A stretch of 64,000 nucleotides of DNA from Ereboglobus luteus. Its GTDB lineage: Bacteria; Verrucomicrobiota; Verrucomicrobiia; Opitutales; Opitutaceae. The position numbers and the translations under genes were made by a program. Of the stretch, positions 17,369 to 28,800 are shown piece by piece. The DNA is taken from contig NZ_CP023004.1 of the NCBI RefSeq assembly GCF_003096195.1, forward strand, positions 2,460,501 to 2,524,500, written 5' to 3'. Numbering within the stretch: the first letter of the stretch is position 1; the number at the start of each line of letters is the position of its first letter. The notes under the pieces were generated by a model. The model worked only from the letters and a program-made list of their open reading frames with translations. It had not been told where the DNA came from and searched no databases.

Positions 17369-17908
17369 TTAAAGGGCCGTGCCTTTTTTGGGTATGAAAA
17401 GCGCGGTCATGTTTGCGCCTTCGAGTTCGAGCAGTTTGATTTTTTTATCAATGCCGCCGGCGTAACCGGTCAGGCTGCCGTTTGCGCCCACGACCCGGTG
17501 GCAGGGGATGATGATGGAGATGGGATTGTGCCCCACGGCTCCGCCGACGGCCTGGCTGGACATGCCCGGCCTGCCCATTCGCCGCGCCATTTTTTTGGCG
17601 ATTTCGCCGTAGGTGATGGTTTCACCATACGGGATTTCGCGGAGGATTTTCCACACCGCCTGGCGGAACTCGCCGCCTTCGGGCGCCAGGGGCAGTTCGG
17701 AGATTTCCGGCTTTTGGCCTTTGAAATAGCGGTCGAGCCATTTTTGCGCGGTTTTGAACACCGGCAGTTCGGGGGCTTCCCTCATGTTTTGGCCCGCGGT
17801 GGCGGCGAAGTATTTTTGTCCGGACATCCAGAGGCCGGTGATGTTTTTACCGTCGCTCGCCAGCAGAAGCGGGCCGAGGGGAGATTCGTGGAGGGTGGAG
17901 CAGGTCAT
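17369..17908 (-). CDS. ogt: Methylated-DNA--protein-cysteine S-methyltransferase (Ogt)
   Basis: Suicide repair enzyme that removes O6-methylguanine and O4-methylthymine lesions by transferring the alkyl group to its own Cys. At 179 residues it shows FRQAVWKILREIPYGET (DNA-binding helix-turn-helix), SSQAVGGAVGHNP and the active-site IIPCHRVVG with C136. It starts 22 bases after the stop of the AdaA-AlkA gene, so the two form an adaptive-response operon against alkylation damage. Confidence 0.95.
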   Translation of the reverse strand: MTCSTLHESPLGPLLLASDGKNITGLWMSGQKYFAATAGQNMREAPELPVFKTAQKWLDRYFKGQKPEISELPLAPEGGEFRQAVWKILREIPYGETITYGEIAKKMARRMGRPGMSSQAVGGAVGHNPISIIIPCHRVVGANGSLTGYAGGIDKKIKLLELEGANMTALFIPKKGTAL

Positions 17909-17930
17909 GATTTTTCTTTCGTCGGATTGT

Positions 17931-19427
17931 TTACAAAGTGTTCCACAAGTTGACCGTCGCGTAGCCCCGCCACGGGCGCCAGTTTTCAGCCAGCGCCAGG
18001 ATTTCCTTTGATGAACGCGGGGCGAGGGCTTTTTTCACGCCGTAATCGGTTTCCAGAAAAGCGTCGGGCCATCCCATGGCTCGCATGGCGATGTAGTGCG
18101 CCGTCCATGCGCCGATGCCGGGAAGCGTCATCAGTTTTTTCACCTCGGCATCCGGTTGCGCGCAAAGGCTGAAATCGACCGTTCCTGTTTCAAATGCCTT
18201 GGCCAGTTCCAAAATGGTTCGCGCCCTCGCACCGGTGACGCCCAGGGCGCACAAGTGGTTTTCAATCGGGCCGTCCAGCGCGACGATGTCCCCGGCCGAT
18301 GGAAACACATGCGTCAACCCATCGACGCCGGTTTGGATCGGGGTGCCGTGGGCGTTGACGATTCGCGTGGCCAGCGTGCGCGCCGCCTTCACTGTGATTT
18401 GTTGCCCCAGCACCGCGCGCACCGCCATTTCGAACGTGTCAAAACTGCCGGGCAAGCGCGTGCCCGGGACGCAAGCGCCGGGCTTGATGGCGTTCATAGA
18501 CGCGAGCGACTCATGCACGGCGCCGGGATCGCAGCACAAATCGAACAGATGCCGGACGCGCGACAGCACCTGCGGCAGCGCCGGCAGCAGGGCGACGTCC
18601 ACGCTGACGGCCAGTGTGCGGTTTTCCGGTTGATGCGCCACCCGCACCCAGCCGCGCGCCTCGCGTCCGTCGCCGGTTGCAAAACGCGCGGTGCGAAAGT
18701 ATTCGCCGCCCTCGACTTTTTCCACGCCGGGAATCGAGCGAAACTCAAGAAAGTCCAGCAGCTTTTGCCAGCGATAGGGCGGGCGATATCCCAATGACAC
18801 CGTTATGGAGCCCTTGTTTTTTTCCGCATCCGGGAGCTTTTTCCGCAGTGCGGTGGGGGCGAGGCGATAGCGTTTTTTGAAAAGGTCGTTGAATCGTCGC
18901 AGGCTGCCAAATCCGGCCGCCATCGCCACATTCAAGACCGAGAGGGTTGTGCTTGTGAGCAGATTTTTGGCGAGCAACAGCCTGCACGTCTGCATGTATT
19001 CAACCGGCGTGACGCGAAATTTTTCCAGAAACGCCCTGCGCAAATGACGATCCGTGCAGCCGAGCCGCTTGGCGATTTCCCTGACAACGTCCCCGTGGGC
19101 GCAGTTCTCCTCCATCAATTTTGCCGCCCGGTAAACGAGCGCCGCCTTCGCATCAACGGGCGCGTTGCCGGGAGCGAGTTCGGGGCGGCACAAAAGGCAC
19201 GGGCGAAATCCCGCGCGCTCCGCTTCCGCCGCCGTGTCGTAAAATGTGCAATTCGCGGCCCGCGGCAATCGCGCGCGACACACCGGCCTGCAGTAAACAC
19301 CCGTCGACAAAACGCCGACAAAAAACCGTCCGTCGAAGCGGCTGTCCTTTCGCTTGAAAGCTTCATACCAAACCCGCGACTCTTGTGGGTCGCTTTTTTC
19401 CGATGGGGTTTGCGAGTGCGTGCGCAT
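17931..19427 (-). CDS. AdaA-AlkA fusion: methyl-sensing transcription activator and 3-methyladenine DNA glycosylase II
   Basis: A 498-residue three-part protein. Residues about 15-82 are the Ada zinc domain with C46, C50, C77 and C80; the first is the expected methylphosphotriester acceptor, and methylation would activate DNA binding. Residues about 95-195 are an AraC-type double helix-turn-helix (EIAKRLGCTDRHLRRAF, NVAMAAGFGSLRRFNDLFK). Residues about 205-498 are AlkA: an N-terminal beta domain, then HhH-GPD with LMTLPGIGAWTAHYIAMRA and the catalytic Asp region ETDYGVKKAL. It likely activates its own operon with ogt downstream. The fusion is known from other bacteria, including actinobacteria. 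Confidence 0.94.
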   Translation of the reverse strand: MRTHSQTPSEKSDPQESRVWYEAFKRKDSRFDGRFFVGVLSTGVYCRPVCRARLPRAANCTFYDTAAEAERAGFRPCLLCRPELAPGNAPVDAKAALVYRAAKLMEENCAHGDVVREIAKRLGCTDRHLRRAFLEKFRVTPVEYMQTCRLLLAKNLLTSTTLSVLNVAMAAGFGSLRRFNDLFKKRYRLAPTALRKKLPDAEKNKGSITVSLGYRPPYRWQKLLDFLEFRSIPGVEKVEGGEYFRTARFATGDGREARGWVRVAHQPENRTLAVSVDVALLPALPQVLSRVRHLFDLCCDPGAVHESLASMNAIKPGACVPGTRLPGSFDTFEMAVRAVLGQQITVKAARTLATRIVNAHGTPIQTGVDGLTHVFPSAGDIVALDGPIENHLCALGVTGARARTILELAKAFETGTVDFSLCAQPDAEVKKLMTLPGIGAWTAHYIAMRAMGWPDAFLETDYGVKKALAPRSSKEILALAENWRPWRGYATVNLWNTL

Positions 19428-19772
19428 GATAGGTCGAACTTTTTGAAGTGTTGTTGTGGTGTTCTTTTAACACGTTTTTCCGAAACATACTCGCCATTTT
19501 CGGACATGCATGTGTTTTCCCCAATTAATTTTTGAATGGGTAGAATCTGGGGGGCGATGCAGGATGCGGAAACGCTGCAACAAGCCGGCGACGGGGGGCG
19601 ACAGGTATGCGGCTCTGTTGGTGTTGAATGCGGTCGTGCGAAGCCTATTTCGATTGTGCAACACTTGGCACAATTAAAGTTGAGTGTATTGCAAAAAAAT
19701 GGCCATTATTTGTGATAATTTTATTAAAAAGTAGCATTTTTTTACGTAACTCGCTCAGCCATAAGGTGGAGC
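19428..19772. other. AT-rich intergenic region before the giant autotransporter
   Basis: This stretch separates the divergent Ada gene and autotransporter gene. It has two G6 runs (about 19549 and 19583) and becomes strongly AT-rich after 19670. No gene was seen. It should hold promoters for both directions. Confidence 0.5.
19689..19719 (+). promoter_or_regulatory. Putative promoter of the autotransporter gene
   Basis: TTGCAA at 19689-19694 and GATAAT at 19714-19719 (extended as TGTGATAAT) are separated by 19 bases, slightly more than ideal. The T- and A-rich context fits a sigma-70 promoter. Confidence 0.4.
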
Positions 19773-19808
19773 ATGATTGTTCATATCCACCCTCAAAAGG
19801 ATGATTAA
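19773..19808 (+). CDS. Possible 11-residue leader peptide overlapping the autotransporter start
   Basis: The frame ATG to TAA encodes MIVHIHPQKDD and follows a good Shine-Dalgarno (AAGGTGGAG at 19763-19771). Its TAA overlaps the ATG (19801) of the giant gene, which lacks a well-spaced ribosome site of its own. Translational coupling through this short frame is plausible; alternatively the signal marks a longer translation start using a non-ATG codon at 19777. Confidence 0.35.
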   Translation: MIVHIHPQKDD

Positions 19809-22800
19809 AAACCGTCACTCACAGTCTTTTCGTTTGATTCATCAGGTTGCGCTTTTAATGGCACTTGTTGTCGGCATGTGTGCGGCTAAACCGATTGTGG
19901 AGGCACAATCCACATGGCAGAAAACGGGCAATGGCACTTGGGGTGCGGCGGCCAATTGGGACAACGGCGTGCCAAACGCCGCCGACGCGACCGCCATTAT
20001 CAGCAACGACCTCTCGGCGGGCAATCATACAATCGACCTTGCCAACCCCGGCTTCACTGTCGGCACGCTCAGCATCGAAGGCAGCAATGCCACGGCTTCC
20101 ACGATCCTCATTCGCACTTCCACCTTAACTTTCGCGGCTTCGGGTGGCCAAAGCGCGTTTCTCAATTACCAGGGCAGCAATTACATCACTATCAGCAGTG
20201 TGATCAACCTGCTCAGCGATCTTACCATTCAGGCCGGCACAGATCCGTCGCTGCCCGCTTTTGCGAGCAAGCTGACGATTTCCGGGCGCATCGACGGCAA
20301 TGGCAACACACTCTATGTCAACGCCGGGCACGCGCCCGCCACCACCACCATCAGCGGCGCGATCACCGGCGTTGGCACACAGCTCGTCAAGACCGGCGGC
20401 GGCGCGCTCGTCTTTTCCAATTCGAACAACACGTTTTCAGGCGGCTTGGATATTTCCGCCGGCACGGTTAACACCACCCTCGCCAAAGCTGCCGGCGCGG
20501 GCACGATTCTTGGCGGCGGGGTTGCCGCGACCGGGGCGAATTATCTCGGCCTTGGCGACATCCGGATCGCCAACACCGGAGTCTCGCTCACGATCAATTC
20601 CGCCGCGGGTAATTTCGCCAACCAGCACGCCACAATTGCGGGCGGCCTCATCACGCTCGACAAAGGCGGCAGCCTCATCGTCACGGAAAACGACGCGCGC
20701 ACGGCGTTTCGCCTTGTCCTCAACTCCGGCACGATCAGCGGCGGTTCGGACGCGGGTGATCGCGGCGTCCTGGCGCTCAATGGCGCCGACTTTGTTTACA
20801 ACGCCGACGGTTCCGGCGGCAGCGCCTTCATTGATGCGCCGACGCTTGTTTTCAACACCGCGCAAAACACCACGGCCATGAGTGTGACGCTCAACAACAC
20901 CGTCATGCAATCCGGCCTCGGCCTCGTGCGCAAAACCGGCGCCAACGCACTCACTTTTGCCGCCGGCGACACCGGCACGTTTGTCGCCGACGAGTTCGTG
21001 ATCGAGTCCGCCCTCGGCGCCATCACGCTCAACCAGACCGCGCTCGACCTGGCAAACGGGATCACCTTTTCCGGCGCCAACGGCATCTTCACGAACCAGC
21101 TGACAACCACGACCGGGGGCCAGGTGTCCTTCGGTCGTGCCGACCAGTTGGGCGCCTCCTCGCTCAACATCGGCGGGGGCGTCATCACCAATTTGCTGCT
21201 CAACGGCCACGACCAAAACTTTTCGAGCATGAACCTCGGCAATGCCGCGCGCCTCGGCCTTTGGTTTGACTCCGCCACGCCTTCCACGCTGGGCATAAAC
21301 GGCCTCGTCTTCGCCGGAAACAGCGAAGCCAACCCGTTTGCTGAAAATTTCCTCTCCATTTACAACTGGACGGGCAATCCCGCCAGCCATCTGGGTGACG
21401 GCGCGGTCGTGTCCGGCGGGCACACGGTTGTCGCCGGAGGCGGTGTGGATCTGTCGAAAATCTGGTTTCGCGGTTACGCGCCCGGCGCGGTGGACTTGGG
21501 CGGCGGCGTGCTTGCGCCGGTGGACTTTCTCACCACCACGCTCACGGGCGGGGGCAACTGGTTTGATTTCGCCCGCTGGACTCTGGACATTCCGGACCGG
21601 GCGGGCACCACGGTCATCGCGCCCCAGTTTGGCTCCGAAACCTCCGTCAATTTGCAGGGGCGCTCCGTCACCTTGGGGCATCTGGAAACCAGCCATCTGG
21701 GAAGCAGTCACAGCCGCACGCTGACGTTCACCTCGGGCACGGTTATTTTTGACAGCGGCCTCATGGTTGGCGGCACCAAAATGGCGTCCACGATCAGCGG
21801 CACGGGCGGGGTGCGAATCGTAAGCGCGATTGTGTTGGAAAACGACCTCGTCGTCACCGCGACCGGCGTGGTTTACGCAAACGGCGATGTTTTATACGGA
21901 GCGGCTCTGGGGGGGCGTTGTCCGGCACCGGCAACATCATCGCCGAAGGGAATCTGGTGTTGTATGGAGGCTCGGGTTACGCGCCCACTTACACAGGCAC
22001 CGTCCATGCCTACAAGAGAATGATGCTGGGCGCTTACAACCACACCACGACCGGTCAGTTGTTTTACTGGGGTGGCGCGCTTGTCATGCACGAGGGATCG
22101 AGCTTGGGCTTGGGTTACCATAACAATGTCGGACTGAACACCCGCCTCATCATCGACGGCGATTTTTCTATGACCGCCGTTTACCTGAATTATGACGGCG
22201 ATGTGGAACTGACCGCCGACCGCGTGATCACCACCAGCGGGAACGGCCAAAGGCATACTTTCCCGGATGTTGGTTTCGGCCCGGATTTGAACCTGACCGG
22301 CGCCGGGGCGTTGACGTTGAACGCCGTCAACACGCTGGTCATGAACAGCGGCTCCAATGTGTTTTCCGGCGGCTTCACCAAGTCCGGCGGGGGCACGGTG
22401 CGGGCGGATCTGCACAGCGATCTTGTCATGGGCGCCCTTGATGCGGGGCACAATTATTACGGCAGCGGCAGCGTCACGGTTGCCGGCGGCAATCTGTCCG
22501 TGGCCAACAATGGCTACGATGCCTACTTGCGCGGCCTCGTCACCACGACCGGCGGCAACTTGTTGTTCATTGGCAGCGGCTCCACTGTCGTCAGCGGCAC
22601 CGTGCTCATGGGGAACGGCCGCAGCTTCACCGGCACCGGCGGCGGTGCCATCGAGTTTACCGACGCGTCGGTTTGGCAAACGACGGGTGCGAGCGGCGCG
22701 AACCTGATTTTTGACGGGGACTTGGTGGTAAACACGGCGTTTGTCGGCACCGGCGCCACGCAGCTTTACGCGCGGCCCACTCCCAATACGGAAATCCACA

Positions 22801-25800
22801 TCACCTCGACGATGAGCGGCGGCATCACGAATGTCGGCACATTTTTCAAGCAAAGCGCGGGCGAGGCGTATCTCCACACCCCCGTGCACCTCGCCGCGCT
22901 CAACATTCAGGCGGGCAATCTCATCATCGGCGGGCACGATTATATGCTGCCGCGCACGGGCACCGTTGCGCCCACTCTCGCGATGGGCGGCGGCTTGCTC
23001 ACGCTGGCGGGCGGCTCGACGGGCTCGCCAAACGTGACCACGTTCAACACCCTCACACTCACTGGCAACGCCGGGCTTTTCCTCAACGAGCATTCGTCCC
23101 TGTTGTTCAAGGGCGGCGTCACTTGGTCGGGCACCGGCTTCCAACTTTCACTCACCAACGACAGCGGCATTTGGTCGACGAGCGGCGCCCCGGGTGACTA
23201 CGACACCTATGTTTATTTCACCAGCACCGCGGGATTTTCCGGGGCCAATGCCTGGCGGCTCGACCGGGTGAGTTTCACCGGCTACGAGGCGGGCGCGGAG
23301 TTGGTTCAGGTGAGCGGCAGCAACCTCTGGTTTCTCGCTCCCACCGGCGCCTCGCTCAACGAATGGGTGGGCGCGCGCGGCACCGGCATCGACACCGACC
23401 GCCTGTGGGGCTCCACGGTCAACTGGGTCGGCGGCGTGTCGAACGCCGCGGGCCGCACCGCCGTGGTGCGCGACGCCGACGGCTTGCTCAATGGCAACCG
23501 CATCCTTGTTGATGGCGCGTTTACCGTGGGGCAGCTGCTGCTGGAAAGCTCCGGCGGGCAGGTCTTCACCGTCGGCGGCACCAATGCCGGGGTGCTCGTG
23601 TTCGACAACGGCGGCGACAACGCCGTCCTGTCCAACTCCGGCAACCACACCGCCACCCTCGAAACGGACATGCGCCTCGATGGCGGCCTCGATTTCCGTC
23701 ACACCAGCCCGAACACGCTTTACTTTAACAGCCGCGTCTCCGGCAGCGGCGGCATCGTTTACAGCAGCAACACCCTGATGTTTGTCGGCACGGCGGACGC
23801 CAGCGGCACGAGCGCCAGCGATTTCACCGGCGGCTTTCGCATTGTCGGCAGCACCGCCACCACCACTGGCGCGGCGGGCCTGCCGGTGGTGCGGATCGCA
23901 GCCGACGGCTCGCTGTTCGGCAGCGGCAGCTACAATGGCACCGACGCGGCGGGCAGCATCCAGTCGCTGACAATCGGCGACGGCACGCCCGGACGCTGGT
24001 ATTACGTTGGGCTTGATACCGCGAATTCGGTGCGCGTGGTTGACGCCTCCCTGCGCATCGCGGGCAATTGGAATTTCGGCATCGGCGGCAACAACACCGG
24101 CGTGCTCACCTTCCGCAGCGCCGATCCCGGCTATGTGGAATCCGGCACATGGACGCTGCAGGGCAGCTACAACAGCGCCGTGTTGAACATCGAGCAGGAT
24201 TTGCAGGGCCCCGGTGGACTGCGCATGAGCCTTTATGGCATGAGAGTGAACTTTTACGGCAACAACACGTTTGCCGGCGATGTCATCCTCGGGCATCTTA
24301 ATAATATGTCCACTGGCGTCGGCTCCGACAGCGCGCTGGGCCGCGGAGTGGTGCGGCTGGTGGCCTCCCACCGACTCGACGCACTGGGTGGCGCCCGCAC
24401 AATCAGCAACGAATTTGAATTCAATAGCACCCAAACAAGTGAATTTATCAATGGCTCCTTTATCCTGAACCACAGCGGCACCAGCACGCTCGCGCGGGAC
24501 ACTTCCGTCTCCGGTAATGTGGTTGTGTCCACCGGGCATGTTTTCTCCGGGGCAGGCAGTTTGGTGATTGGCGGCGCATGGCGGTTGGAAGGCGCGCATG
24601 AATACAGCGGCAACACTTCCATCAATCGTGGATCGACGCTGTCCATCGGCGACGCGCAATCCATCAGCAGCGGCACGCTGTTTTTTATCGCGTCCAACGA
24701 ACCCCAAAAAACTTCCACACTGGCCTCTTGGGGCGGCCCCGTCACCCTGGCGAACACGGTGGTGTTTAATCATTACAACATCGGGTTGGACGGCGCGGCT
24801 GGCGCGCTGACTTTGTCGCAGACCAGCGCCCTGCCGGTTACATTGACCAACAACACAAACTTCACGGTCACCGGCAGCGTTGTGTTCGGGGAAAACTTCC
24901 GACTCACCGGCGCCTACGGCATCAACAAAACCGGCGCGGGCATGTTGACTATCAACAATAATAACAACGATTACACGGGCGATACGACCATCACGAACGG
25001 CACGCTGCGGGTGAACGCCGGCGGCGACATCGCGCTCGGCGGCGCCACGGCGGCGGGCGAGCACTACCTGGGCATGGGCCATGTGAAATTCACCAGCGGC
25101 AACTTCGCGCGCATGCTCGAACTGGTTGTCGGCGGCACGGCGGTGGATATCCACGGCAACCTCGCACTCAACGGGAACAGCGCCGTGAACACCGCGAGCA
25201 TCAACATCACCGACACCGCCGGCGCGATCAGCGGCGCGAATATCGGCACCAACCTCGTCGTCGACACCGACTCCACCATCAGCGGAAACGCCTACGGCTA
25301 CCTTCGCACCGCCGGCGATGTTATCAAAACCGGCGCGGCCACGCTGCACTGGACCGGCGGCAACATCGTGACGTCCAACCTCGTTTTGCGGGAGGGCGCG
25401 CTCGACCTTGGCAGCGTGAACAGCACGCGCACGGGCTTGGGGAACTTCACGCTCGGCTCCGCCACGCTCAACGTCAGCGGCAGCCAAACCTTTGCGGGCA
25501 CGCTCTTCAATCTCGCCGGTTCCGGCACCATCAACATGAACGGCGCGTCCGGCTCCTCGCTGCTCACCTTCGCGGATGTGGGCTCATGGAACGGCACGCT
25601 CGACATCATCAACTGGAACGGCGACAGCACCTACGGCGGGGGCCTCACCCAAGTGCGCTTTGTCAACGATGTCCTAACCGCTTTCGACCACGCGAAACTC
25701 GCCACGATCAGTTTTTACAGCAGCGGAATCATCACCTACGCGCCCGGCGCCAGGGTCATCAAAACCACCCAGCAGTATTACGAACTCATCCCGACCGGCG

Positions 25801-28800
25801 TGAGTTCCATTTGGAACGGCAACGCCTCCCTCAACAACTGGAGCAGTGTCGGCAACTGGGAGACAAATGTGGCGCCCGGCGGCCCCGGCTCGGTGGCGGT
25901 CTTCTCGACTACACTCCAACTCAACGGCACCCCGGTGAACATCGACGTCGCAAACCTCACGCTCGGCGGCCTCATGTTCATGAACGACACGGGCGAAAAC
26001 TATTCGATCGGGGGGCTGGCGTTCACCTTCGAGCAAATGGATTCCGATGAGGTCGCAAACCTGACGCTGCAAAACAACAACTCCGTGACGATCGCCAACG
26101 CCGGCGTTGCCCTGGCCAACCGTCTCGTCGTGAGCACGGTCGGCACCGGCACGCTCACGATCAACGCGCCCGTAAGCGGCACGCAAGGCATGATCAAAAG
26201 CGGCGCGGGCGAGTTGGTCTTGGCCAGTAACGCCAGCAGTTTTTCGGGCGGCATCACCCTGCTCGACGGCACGCTGACCGCGGCCGCCAGCTCGTCTGCT
26301 TCCTCGGGTTCCGTGATCGCCGGCCCCCTCGGCACCGGCACGCTCACGGTGGCTGGCACGCTCGCCCCGACGCTCGCCTTCACCGCCGCCGGCGCGCAAA
26401 CAATCGACAACGCCATCAATCTCGACAGCCAACTCGACGGCACCGACGCGGTGGACATCACACTCAAACTCGACGCCGCCTCCGGCAATGAAACGACGCT
26501 GATCGGCGGCATCGCGCAGAGCGGTTCCGGCGTTGCTTCCCTTGAAAAAACCGGCGACGGCGCGCTCACGCTCGCGGCCGCCAGCGCGCACACCGGCACG
26601 ACCACTGTGAGCGCGGGCACGCTCGCCTTCACCGCAGCGAACGCCATCGCCAGCAGCACGGCGGTCATCGTCAACGCAACCCTCGCGACCGGCGACATCG
26701 AGCAAACGCTAACCAATCTCTCCGGCACCGGCCACATCATCGCGGGCGCCGATGGCAACAACCTTACCGGTCACGTCATCGCGCTCAACACCGAGGCCAC
26801 GACCTACTCCGGCAGCATCACCGGCGACGGCGCGCTCACCAAAACCGGCACCGGCGCGCTCACGCTTTCAGGCACAAATACCCACACGGGCATGACCACC
26901 ATCAACGGCGGCGTGCTCGCCGTCACCGGCTGGACAGGCAGCGCCTCGGCCATCCACATCGGCGGAGCCGCCGGCACGAGCGGCACGGTCAACGTCAGCG
27001 GATATTTCGGCGCCGTCGGCAACCTGTATGTCGGCAACTCCGGCACCGGCTTCATGACGATCACCGACAGCGGCACCGTTCAAAACGTTCACGGCTACAT
27101 CGGCAACAATTCCTCCCGCCTCGGAGTCGTGACGGTGACCGATTCCAGCGTTTGGCAGAACACGGGCAACTTGTATGTCGGCAACTCGGGCACCGGTTTT
27201 CTGTCCATTGAAGGCAACGGCACTGTTCAAAATACCACCGCCTACATTGGCTACAACACCTCCAGCTCCGGCAGCGTGATGGTGACCGGCTCCGGCTTTT
27301 GGCTCAATACCGCCGACTTGTATGTCGGCCATTCCAGCAAAGGTTTCCTGACCATTGAGGGCAGCGGCTCTGTGCAAAGCTCCCAAGCCTATATCGGCTT
27401 AGGCACCTACGGCACCGGCACCGTGACGGTGACCGGTTCCGGTTTGTGGGATAATATGAGTGGTCTTGGTCGCATGTCTGTTAACAAGGGCCACCTGGCC
27501 ATTTTGGAGAAAGGCACCGTTAGGACCGACTCCATTAACATCGGTCCCGGCACCGGCAACCAAGGCAGTGTGACTGTCGGTGGATCCGGCTCCTTGATCG
27601 CCCGCTTCATTGGTCTGGCCTACTCAGGCAAGGGCAAGGGTTACCTGACCATTACGGACAACGGCTTCGTGTCGGGCGAGGCTTACATCAGCGATGCCAA
27701 GGACGGCTATGGCAGCGTGCTGATCGAAAAATCCGGCCACTGGCAAACAAACAAGACTTATTATGCCGGCAGATCAGGCACCGGGGTTTTGACCATAACC
27801 GACAGCGGCTCCCTGACGGCGACCGGTGCCTTCACTGTCGGCTATGGCAGCGACAGCCTGGGCAACGTGACCGTCGAAGGCTCCGGTTTGTTGAGGGCCG
27901 CCGGTGTCCTTACCATTGGCAGTTCCGGACGGGGAAATCTGACCATCGAGGACAACGCCATCGTCAATACGGGCTGGGTTCGGTTCGCGGAGGGGAGCGC
28001 CGCTTCGGGCATCCTCAATCTCAACGGCGGCTTGTTGCAAACCGGATCGCTGGCCAAGGTCAGCGGCACCGGCACGATCAATTTTAACAGCGGCACGTTG
28101 CAGGCGACCAAGGGCGGCGCGTCGTTTATTTCCGGTTTCTCGGGCGCCAAGGGAAGCCTCGTCATTCAATCCGGCGGCGCGTTCATCGACAGCAATGCGT
28201 TCAGCATCGGTGTGGCTAGGAACAGCGGTTTCAGCGGCGCCGGCGTCCTGCACAAACTCGGCGCCGGCACGTTGACCCTCGCCGGCACGAGCACCTACAC
28301 CGGCGGCACGGAAGTCGAGGCCGGCTCGCTCGTCATCGCCACACTATCCGCAACCACCAGCTCCCAGACGATCGGCACCGGCACGCTGGCCGTCCACACC
28401 GGCGCGTCGGCGTATGTCGCGCCGCCCGCAGCGGTGGCGAACTACACCTTCGACAACGACCTCTCCGGCTCCGGCCTGTTTGACGTGAACCTGTATGTGG
28501 CGACCAACACGCTCACGCTCACTGGCAACACCGACGCCTTCACCGGCACGGCCAATTTCCGCAAGGTCACCCACACCCTTTCCGGCGGCGCCTTCAACGC
28601 CGCGACACTCATCAGCTCCGCCAATAGCACGATCATCGCCGGCTCCGGAAGCAACCGCGTCGGCAACTTCGTCTTCAACGGCGGCAACGTGGGCTTCGAC
28701 CTCTCCGGCACCGGCAGCCGCGCCGCCGGATGGATCGACACCGGCGCGCTGGAACTGAAATCCGGCAACGTGCGAGTGGACCTCGCCCAAGTGACCGGCA

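Noticed and set aside
26990-28020. CRISPR array
   Set aside because: Regular spacing of about 147 bases is too long, the repeats are degenerate and maintain a protein frame, and no cas gene is near.
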